Origin: Prevotellaceae bacterium UBA6417
Lineage (GTDB): Bacteria; Bacteroidota; Bacteroidia; Bacteroidales; Bacteroidaceae
DNA length: 19,322 nucleotides
Assembly (NCBI GenBank): GCA_002439755.1
Contig: DJPH01000013.1
Coordinates: 1-19,322 of the forward strand
Direction of reading: 5' to 3'
The translations under genes and the position numbers were made by a program. The notes under the pieces are model-generated. The model saw only the letters and a list, made by a program, of their open reading frames with translations. It was not told where the DNA came from and did no database searches. Each line of letters opens with the position of its first letter. Within the stretch, counting starts at the first letter, position 1. This document shows positions 1 through 7,167 of the stretch, piece by piece.

Positions 1-698
1 ACTACGCATTTATCGGATGAACCCAAATATGTGGCATTTCTTGATGTCTGTTGTATCAAAGGTGTAGAATAGAATTCAGCTATGTCTTGAGGATTATAAA
101 TGATAGACTCAATGTATCTTCGTTGCCTTTCATCTAATAAATTCTTGCCGACAGGAGATTGTTCTACAGTCTTGTAGGTTACATTTAATGTTATCTGGCA
201 AATTGACAGGGTTTTTCTGTTGGCATCGTATTTGAATGGATATATTCTGAGGTCTGCCAATTTATATTTCCCGATGTGGTAGTTGCGGTTGAATATTACA
301 TTAGGCGTATAGACTTGAGGTGCATACCACGCTTTGCTTTTGGATGTTTTATGAGAATTCTCGTTTGATGTTGGAATAGCCTGTATGCCATTATTAAGGA
401 CAACACCAGAAGCAAATGTGTTTTCTTGTGTGGTAAAGCTGATGCTTTCAATTTCGCTGTCTTTCGGCAACAGCAATTGCACATCGACAATTGGTAATTG
501 CGGATTTGCATTTCCTGATTGGAAACTTACATGGTAAAGACTATCTTTGTCTGCGACTATTGAGACTGTGTCACCTCGTATAGTTTTTACAGAAAAATCT
601 TTATCGCTGAAGGTAAAGTTAAATGTTCCTGTTCGTGTACTTTCGGCAGAAACACCTATAAAAGTCATAAGACCTACTATAAAAAGAAAATTTTTCAT
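1..698 (-). CDS. Gingipain-like (peptidase C25) secreted protein, N-terminal part only
   Basis: An open frame starts at an ATG at 698-696 and runs to the left edge with no stop, giving about 232 residues of a longer protein. It opens with a signal peptide (MKNFLFIVGLMTFIGVSA). The rest resembles the propeptide of gingipain-type C25 cysteine proteases: a PQLPIVDVQLLLP segment near residues 68-80, then a block ending KYKLADLRIYPFKYDANRK near 145-165, which fits the family pattern of a YP..Y(N/D) block before a beta strand. C25 proteins are typically type IX secretion substrates, or the PorU sortase of that system. The catalytic domain and any C-terminal sorting domain lie outside the window, so activity cannot be judged. 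Codon use is AT-rich (many ATA, AAT, TTA codons), unlike the genes to its right. Family assignment is from recalled pattern, not a search. Confidence 0.6.
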   Translation of the reverse strand, partial: MKNFLFIVGLMTFIGVSAESTRTGTFNFTFSDKDFSVKTIRGDTVSIVADKDSLYHVSFQSGNANPQLPIVDVQLLLPKDSEIESISFTTQENTFASGVVLNNGIQAIPTSNENSHKTSKSKAWYAPQVYTPNVIFNRNYHIGKYKLADLRIYPFKYDANRKTLSICQITLNVTYKTVEQSPVGKNLLDERQRRYIESIIYNPQDIAEFYSTPLIQQTSRNATYLGSSDKCV

Positions 699-797
699 GT
701 AATGGGCTTTATGTTTGATGTTATTTTATGGTGCAAACTCTCTTTTTGTGCTGTTGCGGTATAAGATATTAAAATATCATTGTTTCATGTTTCACTG

Positions 798-828
798 CAA
801 AAATATGAATTTAGTTCATTACAAGCAA
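798..828 (-). promoter_or_regulatory. Probable Bacteroides-type promoter for the C25-like gene
   Basis: On the minus strand TATTTTTG (805-798) matches the Bacteroides -7 consensus TAnnTTTG. A CTTG carrying the TTG core of the -33 element lies 20 bases upstream (829-826). Transcription would start near 794, leaving an untranslated leader of about 95 bases, longer than for other genes here. The surrounding AT-rich sequence makes a chance match more likely. Confidence 0.4.
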
Positions 829-990
829 GTTTTTGGTATATATTTATGAGATAAAAATGATTCACTCTAAATTAATAGGCGACAAAGAATGGCCAGCATA
901 CGGTTGTTCTGCTTATAATGTTGGTATAATAGGTATTAAAGTGATGCGTTAGATGGTGATTCTATATTGTATTTTTACAGATAGTAAACA

Positions 991-1149
991 ATGAAAGTTT
1001 TTTATTGCGAAGACGTCTGGCAAATACTCGGTGGATTCTGCAAAGATTCGTCTGAAAACATAGAGATTGGGTCCATTATAGCAGGTAATATTGCAACCAT
1101 TTCAAAACTGTTTGCAGAAATGGGGCAGTATATTGAAGAGATGCTGTAG
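991..1149 (+). CDS. Possible 52-residue protein or gene remnant, unrecognised
   Basis: An ATG at 991 opens 52 codons ending in TAG at 1147-1149. The predicted peptide starts MKVFYCEDVWQILGGF and ends AEMGQYIEEML, with an amphipathic helix-like second half. No ribosome site or good -7 element precedes it; TATTTTTA at 968-975 is one base off. Beyond the stop, the same frame has further stops at 1156 and 1222 but stays protein-like to a TAA at 1309. A second frame (about 1137-1206) also reads plausibly, which is what a gene eroded by stops and frameshifts looks like. I do not recognise a family, and it may simply be non-coding. Confidence 0.2.
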   Translation: MKVFYCEDVWQILGGFCKDSSENIEIGSIIAGNIATISKLFAEMGQYIEEML

Positions 1150-1337
1150 AAAATATAGGATCAAGACTATGTTTTTCAATTACAGGGGAAGTTGATGCAA
1201 TATAAAATAGAGCGGTTGCAATAAATCGGAATATACATGGAAATATTGGATGCGGACCGTTTTATGCTCTTCTTGCGTTATCCAATTCAAAAAGTTAGTG
1301 AACAGCAATAAGGACTTTTGGCAGTTATACCTAAAAT

Positions 1338-1372
1338 AAACAGCTTTCCACCATAGCGATGGAAAGCTGTTT
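1338..1372 (-). terminator. Intrinsic terminator after the hexosaminidase gene
   Basis: A perfect 13-bp inverted repeat, AAACAGCTTTCCA at 1338-1350 and its complement at 1360-1372, encloses a 9-base loop. Read on the minus strand, the stem runs into TTTATTTTAGG, a U-rich tract. It lies 28 bases past the hexosaminidase stop. On the plus strand the stem also runs into TTTTGATA, so it may work weakly in both directions. Confidence 0.85.
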
Positions 1373-1400
1373 TGATAATGTGATTTGTTTTTCCTGTATG

Positions 1401-3719
1401 TTACATTCTGAAGAGGGATTTGCTGCTGAGTGCTTCTGCGTTGCCTTCTTTTCCGTAGCGCAATGTGATTTCGCTTCCTCCCCATGAGGCGGGGCGTCCG
1501 GCCATGACTACGTTGAAGTAGATAACCTTTATTTTGTGGAGGCCTGCGCTCAGGGCTATGCTGCGCCCGTTGGGCTGTGATGTCTTGCAAGGTGTGTGAT
1601 TGTTGTCAACGACTTTCTGATTGTCAATCCATACTTCAACGTTATTGGACTTGACATAGTAAACACCGTCTTTTTCAACTTTGACATATCCGCTTGCAAT
1701 GGAGGCATAGTCGCCATCGACGGGCAGGTTGACAAGTTCCTTAAGTTCTTTGATGGTGGTATTTTCCCATTTGTCAACGTTGGCCAAATCTTCTGTTTTG
1801 TAGTATGATCCTTTAACGTATTGTACGTTCAGGCCCTTCTGCATTTTGTCAGATTGCGGGGTTGCCGGTTGCGGTTGTTGCTTTTCCACGCGGATGGTGC
1901 GTGTTTTGCTCATGTAGCCGCATGGCAGCAGAGTGGCAATCTTGATGGTTGCACTTTGTGTGAATTGCAAGGGAGCCGTGTAGATGGTCGATTGCGGTGT
2001 GGGTTCGCTTCCATCAAGGGTATAGACCATCTTTTCGGGGCGTGTAGTCTTGAACGTAACGGTATTGTTGTCTGTAAACGCTTCGTAATCGCATGAGCCG
2101 TAAGGTTGTTCTGGCAGTGGTATGTGGAAGTTGACATCGTGTTCCATGAGGCGGATGCATGCATCATTGTCAACACGACTGGCAAAATTGCCGAAGTTCT
2201 TGTTTTCTTTCTGGCTCCATCCAATTTCGGAAAGGGCCAGTGCACGTGGATAGAGACGATAGTCTTGTATGTCGTTGTCGGCAAGATATTCGGCCCAAAG
2301 GTTTACTTGCGGTCCCATGACATATTTGTCCATGCCTTTTTCGTGCACTTTGGCAGGTACCGGGTCGTAGGCATAGGTGGCTGACAAAGGAGCGTAACCT
2401 CCGATGCCTTGTGGTTCGATGGCCGGATCACCCTGATAGTAGTCAAGATACATGCCTCCCTGACTCGATGTCATGATAACGCGATGGCCGGCGTTGGCTG
2501 CCGTAATGCCTCCGTTGTCGCCGCGCCACGACATGACAATGGCGCTTTTGTTGAGGTTGCCTCCTTCAAGAATTTCATCCCAACCGATGATGCTTTTCCC
2601 ATATTTGTTGAGATATTTTTCCATTTCGCATACTACGTAACTCTGAAGTTGTGCTTCTTTGCTGCGGTCTTTTTCGTCCTTGAACCCGAGTTCTTGAATC
2701 TTTTTCTGACAAAGAGGACATTTGGCCCATTCTGAACGCGGAGCTTCATCACCTCCTATGTGGAACAGCGGTGAAGGAAATATTTGGACCATTTCATCGA
2801 CAACATCTTTGAGAAATTGGAATGTCGTTTCTTTGCCCGGACACATTACAATGGGTTCAATACCCCAAATGGAACGCGGCTTTACTTGTACGTTGCGGCA
2901 TGAAAGCCATGGGTAGGCTGCGATGGCTGCCAGTTCGTGGCCCGGCATCTCGAATTCGGGAACGATGTTGATGAAACGCTCTTCAGCATATTTGACAAGG
3001 TCTTTTAGCTGTTCTTGTGTGTAGTAGCCGCCGACGCGTCCATTTTCTGTTTCTCTCCATGCACCGACTTCGGTGAGCTTGGGGTATTTCTTGATTTCGA
3101 TGCGCCATCCTTGATCTTCGGTCAGATGAATGTGCATGTTGTTTATTTTATACATGGAAAGAACATCGATATGCTTTTTCAGTTGTTCAATGGTGAAGAA
3201 ATGGCGGCATACGTCAATTAGGGTACCGCGGTATGGAAAACGCGGTTGATCCTGTATTTGGCATGCTGCGGCTTTCCATTCAATGCCGGTGGTGGATTTG
3301 GAACTCTCGATTTGTGGCGGCAACAATTGCATGAAGCTTTGCATGGCGTAGAATAATCCGCGCTGAGTAGAAGCTTTGGCCGTAACTTTTGTTGGTGTAA
3401 CACTCAGTTCGTAGGCCTCGTCTCCTTTTACCTTCTTGTCGAGCAGCAGAAGGATGCCGGCTTGTTTTTTGTTGTTGGTAGTCTGGATGTTGTAGCCGGT
3501 AGCTTGGTTTATCTTTCCGGCGAAGAAGCGTCCTACATGTTCGGCCTTTTTGGCGTAGATGGTTGTTTGTGGCGTCAGTTCGAATTCGCCGGTAGCCGGT
3601 ATCAGCTTGGCCGGAACAGGAATGATGTTGTAGCGTTCAGCAGCCTGCACGCGGTTCCAAGGACTTGTAGTTGCCAGTGCAATCACAATGCAGATAAGTG
3701 ATAAGATTTTTGTATTCAT
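1401..3719 (-). CDS. Secreted GH20 beta-N-acetylhexosaminidase with CHB_HEX_C and PA14-like domains
   Basis: It encodes 772 residues and should remove terminal beta-linked GlcNAc/GalNAc from glycans in the periplasm or at the surface. Residues 1-26 are a Sec signal peptide with no lipobox. Residues about 30-160 form the GH20 N-terminal domain and about 162-505 the TIM barrel. The catalytic Asp-Glu pair is D324-E325 in HIGGDEAPRSEW, supported by HIHLTEDQGWR near 196-206. A chitobiase C-terminal domain (YTLDGSEPTPQSTIY, about 565-580) and a PA14-like domain (about 628-755) follow. The start at 3719 is chosen because it begins the signal peptide; an ATG 15 codons upstream adds a polar extension and overlaps the preceding gene. 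The start lies 4 bases after the upstream small gene's stop, so the two are probably co-transcribed. The linkage it cleaves and its natural glycan (host N-glycan, mucin, chitin-like) cannot be read from sequence. Confidence 0.95.
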   Translation of the reverse strand: MNTKILSLICIVIALATTSPWNRVQAAERYNIIPVPAKLIPATGEFELTPQTTIYAKKAEHVGRFFAGKINQATGYNIQTTNNKKQAGILLLLDKKVKGDEAYELSVTPTKVTAKASTQRGLFYAMQSFMQLLPPQIESSKSTTGIEWKAAACQIQDQPRFPYRGTLIDVCRHFFTIEQLKKHIDVLSMYKINNMHIHLTEDQGWRIEIKKYPKLTEVGAWRETENGRVGGYYTQEQLKDLVKYAEERFINIVPEFEMPGHELAAIAAYPWLSCRNVQVKPRSIWGIEPIVMCPGKETTFQFLKDVVDEMVQIFPSPLFHIGGDEAPRSEWAKCPLCQKKIQELGFKDEKDRSKEAQLQSYVVCEMEKYLNKYGKSIIGWDEILEGGNLNKSAIVMSWRGDNGGITAANAGHRVIMTSSQGGMYLDYYQGDPAIEPQGIGGYAPLSATYAYDPVPAKVHEKGMDKYVMGPQVNLWAEYLADNDIQDYRLYPRALALSEIGWSQKENKNFGNFASRVDNDACIRLMEHDVNFHIPLPEQPYGSCDYEAFTDNNTVTFKTTRPEKMVYTLDGSEPTPQSTIYTAPLQFTQSATIKIATLLPCGYMSKTRTIRVEKQQPQPATPQSDKMQKGLNVQYVKGSYYKTEDLANVDKWENTTIKELKELVNLPVDGDYASIASGYVKVEKDGVYYVKSNNVEVWIDNQKVVDNNHTPCKTSQPNGRSIALSAGLHKIKVIYFNVVMAGRPASWGGSEITLRYGKEGNAEALSSKSLFRM

Positions 3720-3723
3720 GAAT

Positions 3724-3990
3724 TTATAAATTGTTTTCAGAATTGGGTACTTCACCTCTTTCAATCAGTTTTTCGCGAAGCAGAAAGTATTGATAGGCAA
3801 GTCCGCTATAAGTTATGTTCTTGTTCAAGAGGTGGGCTTGTTCTATAATGATACCTACCGTGAAGTGCAGGTTGGGATAGTTGATGGCTTTGTCAAGCCT
3901 GAAAGAAGCCGGCAAATGCTCCTTGTTTGATTTGAACCATTGTGCCAAATCGTTGAGCTCTTTTTCGGAATATTGTTTTTTGAAATCCAT
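3724..3990 (-). CDS. Small conserved protein, DUF6965-like
   Basis: It encodes 88 residues starting MDFKKQYSEKELNDLAQWF. The pattern of an acidic N-terminus, ELNDLAQWFK, a short proline-containing link, then helices ending in a basic LREKLIERG segment resembles the small Bacteroidetes family DUF6965. There is no signal peptide or membrane segment, so it is probably cytoplasmic. Function is unknown for the family as far as I know. It is the first gene of a two-gene unit with the hexosaminidase 4 bases downstream. The promoter lies so close that only a few bases of leader are expected. Confidence 0.75.
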   Translation of the reverse strand: MDFKKQYSEKELNDLAQWFKSNKEHLPASFRLDKAINYPNLHFTVGIIIEQAHLLNKNITYSGLAYQYFLLREKLIERGEVPNSENNL

Positions 3991-3997
3991 ACTTCGG

Positions 3998-4028
3998 CAA
4001 AGTTAGCGGAAATAACGGAGAAAGCAAA
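3998..4028 (-). promoter_or_regulatory. Bacteroides-type promoter for the small gene-hexosaminidase unit
   Basis: On the minus strand TTTG (4028-4025), exactly 19 bases of spacer and TAACTTTG (4005-3998) match both halves of the Bacteroides consensus TTTG-N19-21-TAnnTTTG. The expected transcription start is near 3994-3993, only a few bases before the ATG at 3990, so the mRNA would be nearly leaderless. Confidence 0.75.
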
Positions 4029-4059
4029 GCCATTCATCTATAAAATCATGAAGAATATC

Positions 4060-4067
4060 TATCTTTG
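4060..4067 (+). promoter_or_regulatory. Probable -7 element for the uracil-DNA glycosylase gene
   Basis: TATCTTTG matches TAnnTTTG exactly. No TTTG is visible at the -33 position. The expected start of transcription, near 4071-4073, coincides with the ATGs at 4072 and 4075. This argues for one of those start codons and against the ATG at 4048, which lies upstream of the element. Confidence 0.55.
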
Positions 4068-4071
4068 CAAG

Positions 4072-4659
4072 ATGATGGAAGCTTTTGAGAATTTGCGTGG
4101 TGAGGTCTTGTCATGCCATAAGTGCATATTGCGCGAGGGCCGCCACAATGTAGTGTTCGGAGAGGGAAGTCCGACTGCCGGCTTGATGTGCATAGGTGAA
4201 GGTCCCGGTTATTATGAAGATATGCAGGGTAGGCCTTTTGTCGGAGCATCGGGCCAGCTGTTGGATAAGATACTGGAAGTATGCGGCTTTTCACGCAGCC
4301 GTAATGTGTTTATTGCAAATATCGTGAAATGCCGTCCACCGGGTAACCGTGCTCCACTGCCCGAAGAGCGTGCTGCCTGCTTGCCTTATCTGCTGAGGCA
4401 AATCGATTTGATTAATCCGACGATTATCGTTTTGCTGGGTGCTACCGCTTTACAGGGATTGATAAATCCTGAAGCGCGCATAACTCGGATGCGTGGGCAA
4501 TGGTTGCAATGGCATGGACGATGGGTAATGCCTACATTCCATCCATCGGCTTTGTTGCGTACGCCCTCATTAAAGCGTGATGCTTGGGAAGACTTTAAGA
4601 AGGTGATAGACAAATACAGAGAAGTGGTGGATAGCCACCACTTCTCTGCCTATCATTGA
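4072..4659 (+). CDS. Uracil-DNA glycosylase, family 4 (Fe-S type)
   Basis: It encodes 195 residues. Family 4 glycosylases excise uracil from DNA to start base-excision repair and carry a 4Fe-4S cluster. The four cluster cysteines are visible: C15 and C18 (CHKC), C87 (VKCRPP) and C103. Other motifs are GEGPGYYEDMQGRPFVG (42-58, uracil-binding loop), NIVKCRPPGNRAP and the late FHPSALLR motif. If the ATG at 4075 is used, the cysteines fall at 14, 17, 86 and 102, as I recall for the Thermotoga enzyme. A longer frame from 3940 or 4048 would cross the promoter and add a non-homologous leader. The last 13 codons (about REVVDSHHFSAYH) sit in a perfect hairpin. The gene runs convergently towards the transglutaminase-like gene, 14 bases away. 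Confidence 0.92.
   Translation: MMEAFENLRGEVLSCHKCILREGRHNVVFGEGSPTAGLMCIGEGPGYYEDMQGRPFVGASGQLLDKILEVCGFSRSRNVFIANIVKCRPPGNRAPLPEERAACLPYLLRQIDLINPTIIVLLGATALQGLINPEARITRMRGQWLQWHGRWVMPTFHPSALLRTPSLKRDAWEDFKKVIDKYREVVDSHHFSAYH
4618..4647. terminator. Perfect hairpin inside the 3' end of the uracil-DNA glycosylase gene
   Basis: AGAGAAGTGGTGG (4618-4630), the loop ATAG, and its exact complement (4635-4647) form a 13-bp stem with a 4-base loop. It lies wholly within the last codons of the gene and between two convergent genes. No long T run follows on either strand (GTATTTGTC on the minus side), so termination efficiency is uncertain. It is the only strong hairpin at this convergent junction and could serve both genes. 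Confidence 0.6.
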
Positions 4660-4673
4660 TGATTCTTTCAGAT

Positions 4674-6005
4674 TTAGAGGTCAAGATACTCGATGTCCAT
4701 GTTATAGCTCCATTGGTCGAAGTAGAGGTTGCCTTCTTTCCACTCGACTTCGCCACGTTGGAAATCAACTGTTTCGCTGCGCGGGTATTTCTTTTCTGGA
4801 CTTAGCTTCATGCCATAGTCGTTGTTTACAATCATTCGCCAAGAATCAATGCCGCCCAAGAAGAACATCTTTTCCTTATCGTTAGATGCGTAGCTTGGAA
4901 TACCGAATGATTGGTCGACGGGCACCCAACCGATTCCTTCAAAATAGACTTCGGCCCAGTCGTGCAGATTCCATGCGTTTGGGTGCATCATGAAGCCGCT
5001 TTGGAAATGGGCAGGAATGCCGCTGATGCGGCAAAGTGTGATGAAAAGCAGACTGACTTGTCCGCAATCGCCATGATGGTTGTCAAGGACATACTCCGGG
5101 ATGTTTTCGATTGTGGAATATTCGCGGGCCGATGCCCACGGGAAGTTGCCGTCAATCCATTGAAAGATGGCTTGTGCTTTGTCCAACGGATTGGTTAATC
5201 CGGCAGTGAGGCTATCGGCTAACTTGCGTAATCTGGGAGAAAAGCGAATGTGCTTTTCTCGTTCTGATGTATATGTCTTATAAAGCTCCGATGCTGTATT
5301 GTAAGGCTTGATTTCTCGTTCATTCAAGTTGTAAAATGCTCCGTGTGAGGTATATTCGAATTTTTCACTGAATACAGTCGGCTTGCCTGCTACAGCAGTT
5401 TTTTCCATGTAGAGTGTGCTGTGCTTGCATGCTGGGTCGGAGAACTTGTAGTCCTTTTCACTTGCTGAGATGAATTTTACGTTGGTTTGGCGTTGCACGT
5501 CTTTCCTTGGGAATGGCAGCCAGCAGCGGATTTTTTCTCCTGCAGGAACAGCATCGGCATTAACTGTCAATGTATACGTGACGCGCATGTGCCTTGGCTG
5601 TGCCAAATATTTGGGTGAGGCCTGCACTGCATCACGAATGATGTCGGGCACATTGTTCTTGTCGGCTTCCTCACTGCCGCTATGCTGTGTACCGTCTTTT
5701 TCGGCCTTTATGCGTGCACATTCGGAATTGATGCGGAAGAGATTGGGAGCTGCATTGTGAAAATAAAGTTTCTGACTGTCGATAACCATGCATTCCAAGG
5801 CTTTTTGATTCTCCCAACGCTCCATTTGCTCATCGGTTACATTCGGAATATATTTTTGGATGTATGTCTTGACATCATCTTTGCTTTTGGTGAAATCGCA
5901 CAGTAGTCTGTGGTGCAGGTCTTTTTCCCACGAATACTTTGGTTGCTCGTTGGAAATGCAACTCGTTGCACAGGAAAGCAGTATGATATATAATAGTTTG
6001 TTCAT
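4674..6005 (-). CDS. Transglutaminase-like (papain-fold) lipoprotein
   Basis: It encodes 443 residues. The N-terminus MNKLLYIILLSCATSC is a short lipoprotein signal with candidate lipidated cysteines C12 or C16. Residues about 270-370 carry a transglutaminase-like core with a complete Cys-His-Asp triad: C314 in HGDCGQVSLL, H348 in NLHDWAEV and D364 in WVPVDQSFG. Members of this superfamily in bacteria are usually cysteine proteases or amidases. The N-terminal two thirds are probably beta-rich and unassigned. It is the last gene of a three-gene unit, 7 bases after the dipeptide epimerase and downstream of an NlpC/P60 endopeptidase. A role on murein-derived peptides outside the cytoplasm is therefore likely but inferred only from context. 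Confidence 0.85.
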   Translation of the reverse strand: MNKLLYIILLSCATSCISNEQPKYSWEKDLHHRLLCDFTKSKDDVKTYIQKYIPNVTDEQMERWENQKALECMVIDSQKLYFHNAAPNLFRINSECARIKAEKDGTQHSGSEEADKNNVPDIIRDAVQASPKYLAQPRHMRVTYTLTVNADAVPAGEKIRCWLPFPRKDVQRQTNVKFISASEKDYKFSDPACKHSTLYMEKTAVAGKPTVFSEKFEYTSHGAFYNLNEREIKPYNTASELYKTYTSEREKHIRFSPRLRKLADSLTAGLTNPLDKAQAIFQWIDGNFPWASAREYSTIENIPEYVLDNHHGDCGQVSLLFITLCRISGIPAHFQSGFMMHPNAWNLHDWAEVYFEGIGWVPVDQSFGIPSYASNDKEKMFFLGGIDSWRMIVNNDYGMKLSPEKKYPRSETVDFQRGEVEWKEGNLYFDQWSYNMDIEYLDL

Positions 6006-6012
6006 GTGGTTG

Positions 6013-7155
6013 TTAAATTTTAGTTAGTCCAATGCCCGGACGTTCCGGGAGTGTTATTTTCCCCTTGACAACTTCCATTCCTTTAAATCTGTCGTTGGAT
6101 ATAAGAAGGTTGCCGTCGAGGTCGGCAAAATCAACGGCCGGAGACAATTGAGCGGCGGCCGATACGGCGCATGATGTCTCGGTCATGCAACCGATCATCA
6201 CTTTCATGCCGATGGCGCGTGCGTAGTTGAGCATTTTCCATGCTTCGCGCATTCCGGTGCATTTCATCAGCTTTATGTTGATTCCGGAGTAGGCTCCCTG
6301 TACATCTTTGATGTCTTTCAAGCGTTGTATGCTTTCGTCTGCAAATATAGGCAGTGGGCTTTGTTCCGTAATCCATGCGATGTCGTCTTTCATTTCTTTG
6401 GGCATGGGCTGTTCGACCATGACTATACCTTTTTCTTTCAGCCAATGAATCATGTCGATGGCCTTTTGCTTGTCTTTCCAGCCTTGGTTCACATCGACGG
6501 CAATGGGAAGATTGGTGACACTGCGAATGGTTTCAATCATTTCTTTGTCGTTGTCGCGTCCCAGTTTTACTTTTAAAATGTTGAATCGATCTGCGCATTC
6601 TTTGGTCTTTTGTCTGACGGCATCGGCTGTATCAATGCCTATGGTAAAGGTTGTCGATGGCGCTTTAGTCTTGTTTAATCCCCAAATCTTGAACCAAGGT
6701 GCACCGAGCAGCTTTCCCGTTAAGTCGTGCAAGGCAATGTCAATGGCCGCCTTGGCTGCTGTATCACCCGGAGAGAGACTGTCGACATAAGACAGAATGT
6801 CTTCCAAGCGAAAGGGATCATCGAATTGTTCCAAATCGACCTTTTGCAAAAATGCCGTGACACTGGCAACGGTCTGTCCGAGGTATTGCGGCATGGATGC
6901 TTCGCCATAGCCGGTGATGCCATCATAGTCTATTTCGACTTGCACGTCGGGCGTAGTTGTCCTTGAGTAGGTGGCTACCGTGAATACGTGTCTCAATTTC
7001 AGCTCATAAGGAAAGAAACGAAGTTTCATTTTCTTCTTGCTGCCGCTCTTGTTGATGTTGAAAAACGGAATGGGAGCGGCTGGCGTCCTCTGTGCAACTA
7101 CTGCTGAGGCCGCGCCTAAGCCTAATGTTTTCAGAAATTGTCGTCGTGAACTCAT
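6013..7155 (-). CDS. Tat-exported dipeptide epimerase (enolase superfamily)
   Basis: It encodes 380 residues. Enolase-superfamily dipeptide epimerases invert the alpha carbon of the second residue of dipeptides such as L-Ala-D-Glu from murein. Catalytic residues are in place: K195 and K197 (ILKVKLG), metal ligands D221 (VDVNQ), E248 (VEQP) and D273 (FADES), K295 (NIKLMK) on the opposite face, and the family's DxD motif at D345-D347 (DLDG), which binds the dipeptide amino group. The N-terminus SRRQFLKTLGLGAASAVVA is a textbook twin-arginine signal, so the enzyme should fold in the cytoplasm and act outside it. The well-known E. coli enzyme is cytoplasmic. It sits 12 bases after the NlpC/P60 gene and 7 bases before the transglutaminase-like gene. 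Exact dipeptide preference cannot be read from sequence. Confidence 0.9.
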   Translation of the reverse strand: MSSRRQFLKTLGLGAASAVVAQRTPAAPIPFFNINKSGSKKKMKLRFFPYELKLRHVFTVATYSRTTTPDVQVEIDYDGITGYGEASMPQYLGQTVASVTAFLQKVDLEQFDDPFRLEDILSYVDSLSPGDTAAKAAIDIALHDLTGKLLGAPWFKIWGLNKTKAPSTTFTIGIDTADAVRQKTKECADRFNILKVKLGRDNDKEMIETIRSVTNLPIAVDVNQGWKDKQKAIDMIHWLKEKGIVMVEQPMPKEMKDDIAWITEQSPLPIFADESIQRLKDIKDVQGAYSGINIKLMKCTGMREAWKMLNYARAIGMKVMIGCMTETSCAVSAAAQLSPAVDFADLDGNLLISNDRFKGMEVVKGKITLPERPGIGLTKI

Positions 7156-7167
7156 AGTTTTATAATG

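Larger units (their letters stand above)
699..1337. other. AT-rich stretch with no supported gene
   Basis: About 640 bases separate the C25-like gene from the hexosaminidase terminator. Apart from the promoter match near 800, it holds only short open frames on the plus strand (857-952, 991-1149) and broken reading frames to 1311. There is no tRNA-like cloverleaf, CRISPR array or transposase. Base composition is clearly AT-richer than the region right of 1400. It could be ordinary intergenic DNA or the eroded remains of an accessory gene. Confidence 0.6.

Noticed and set aside
1180..1590. 136-codon minus-strand frame with a basic, Gln/Arg-rich product
   Set aside because: It overlaps the hexosaminidase 3' end and its terminator in another frame. 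The product has no domain-like pattern.
3940..4071. Longer N-terminus for the uracil-DNA glycosylase from 3940 or 4048
   Set aside because: Both starts lie upstream of the TATCTTTG promoter element. The family begins a few residues before the CHKC cysteines.
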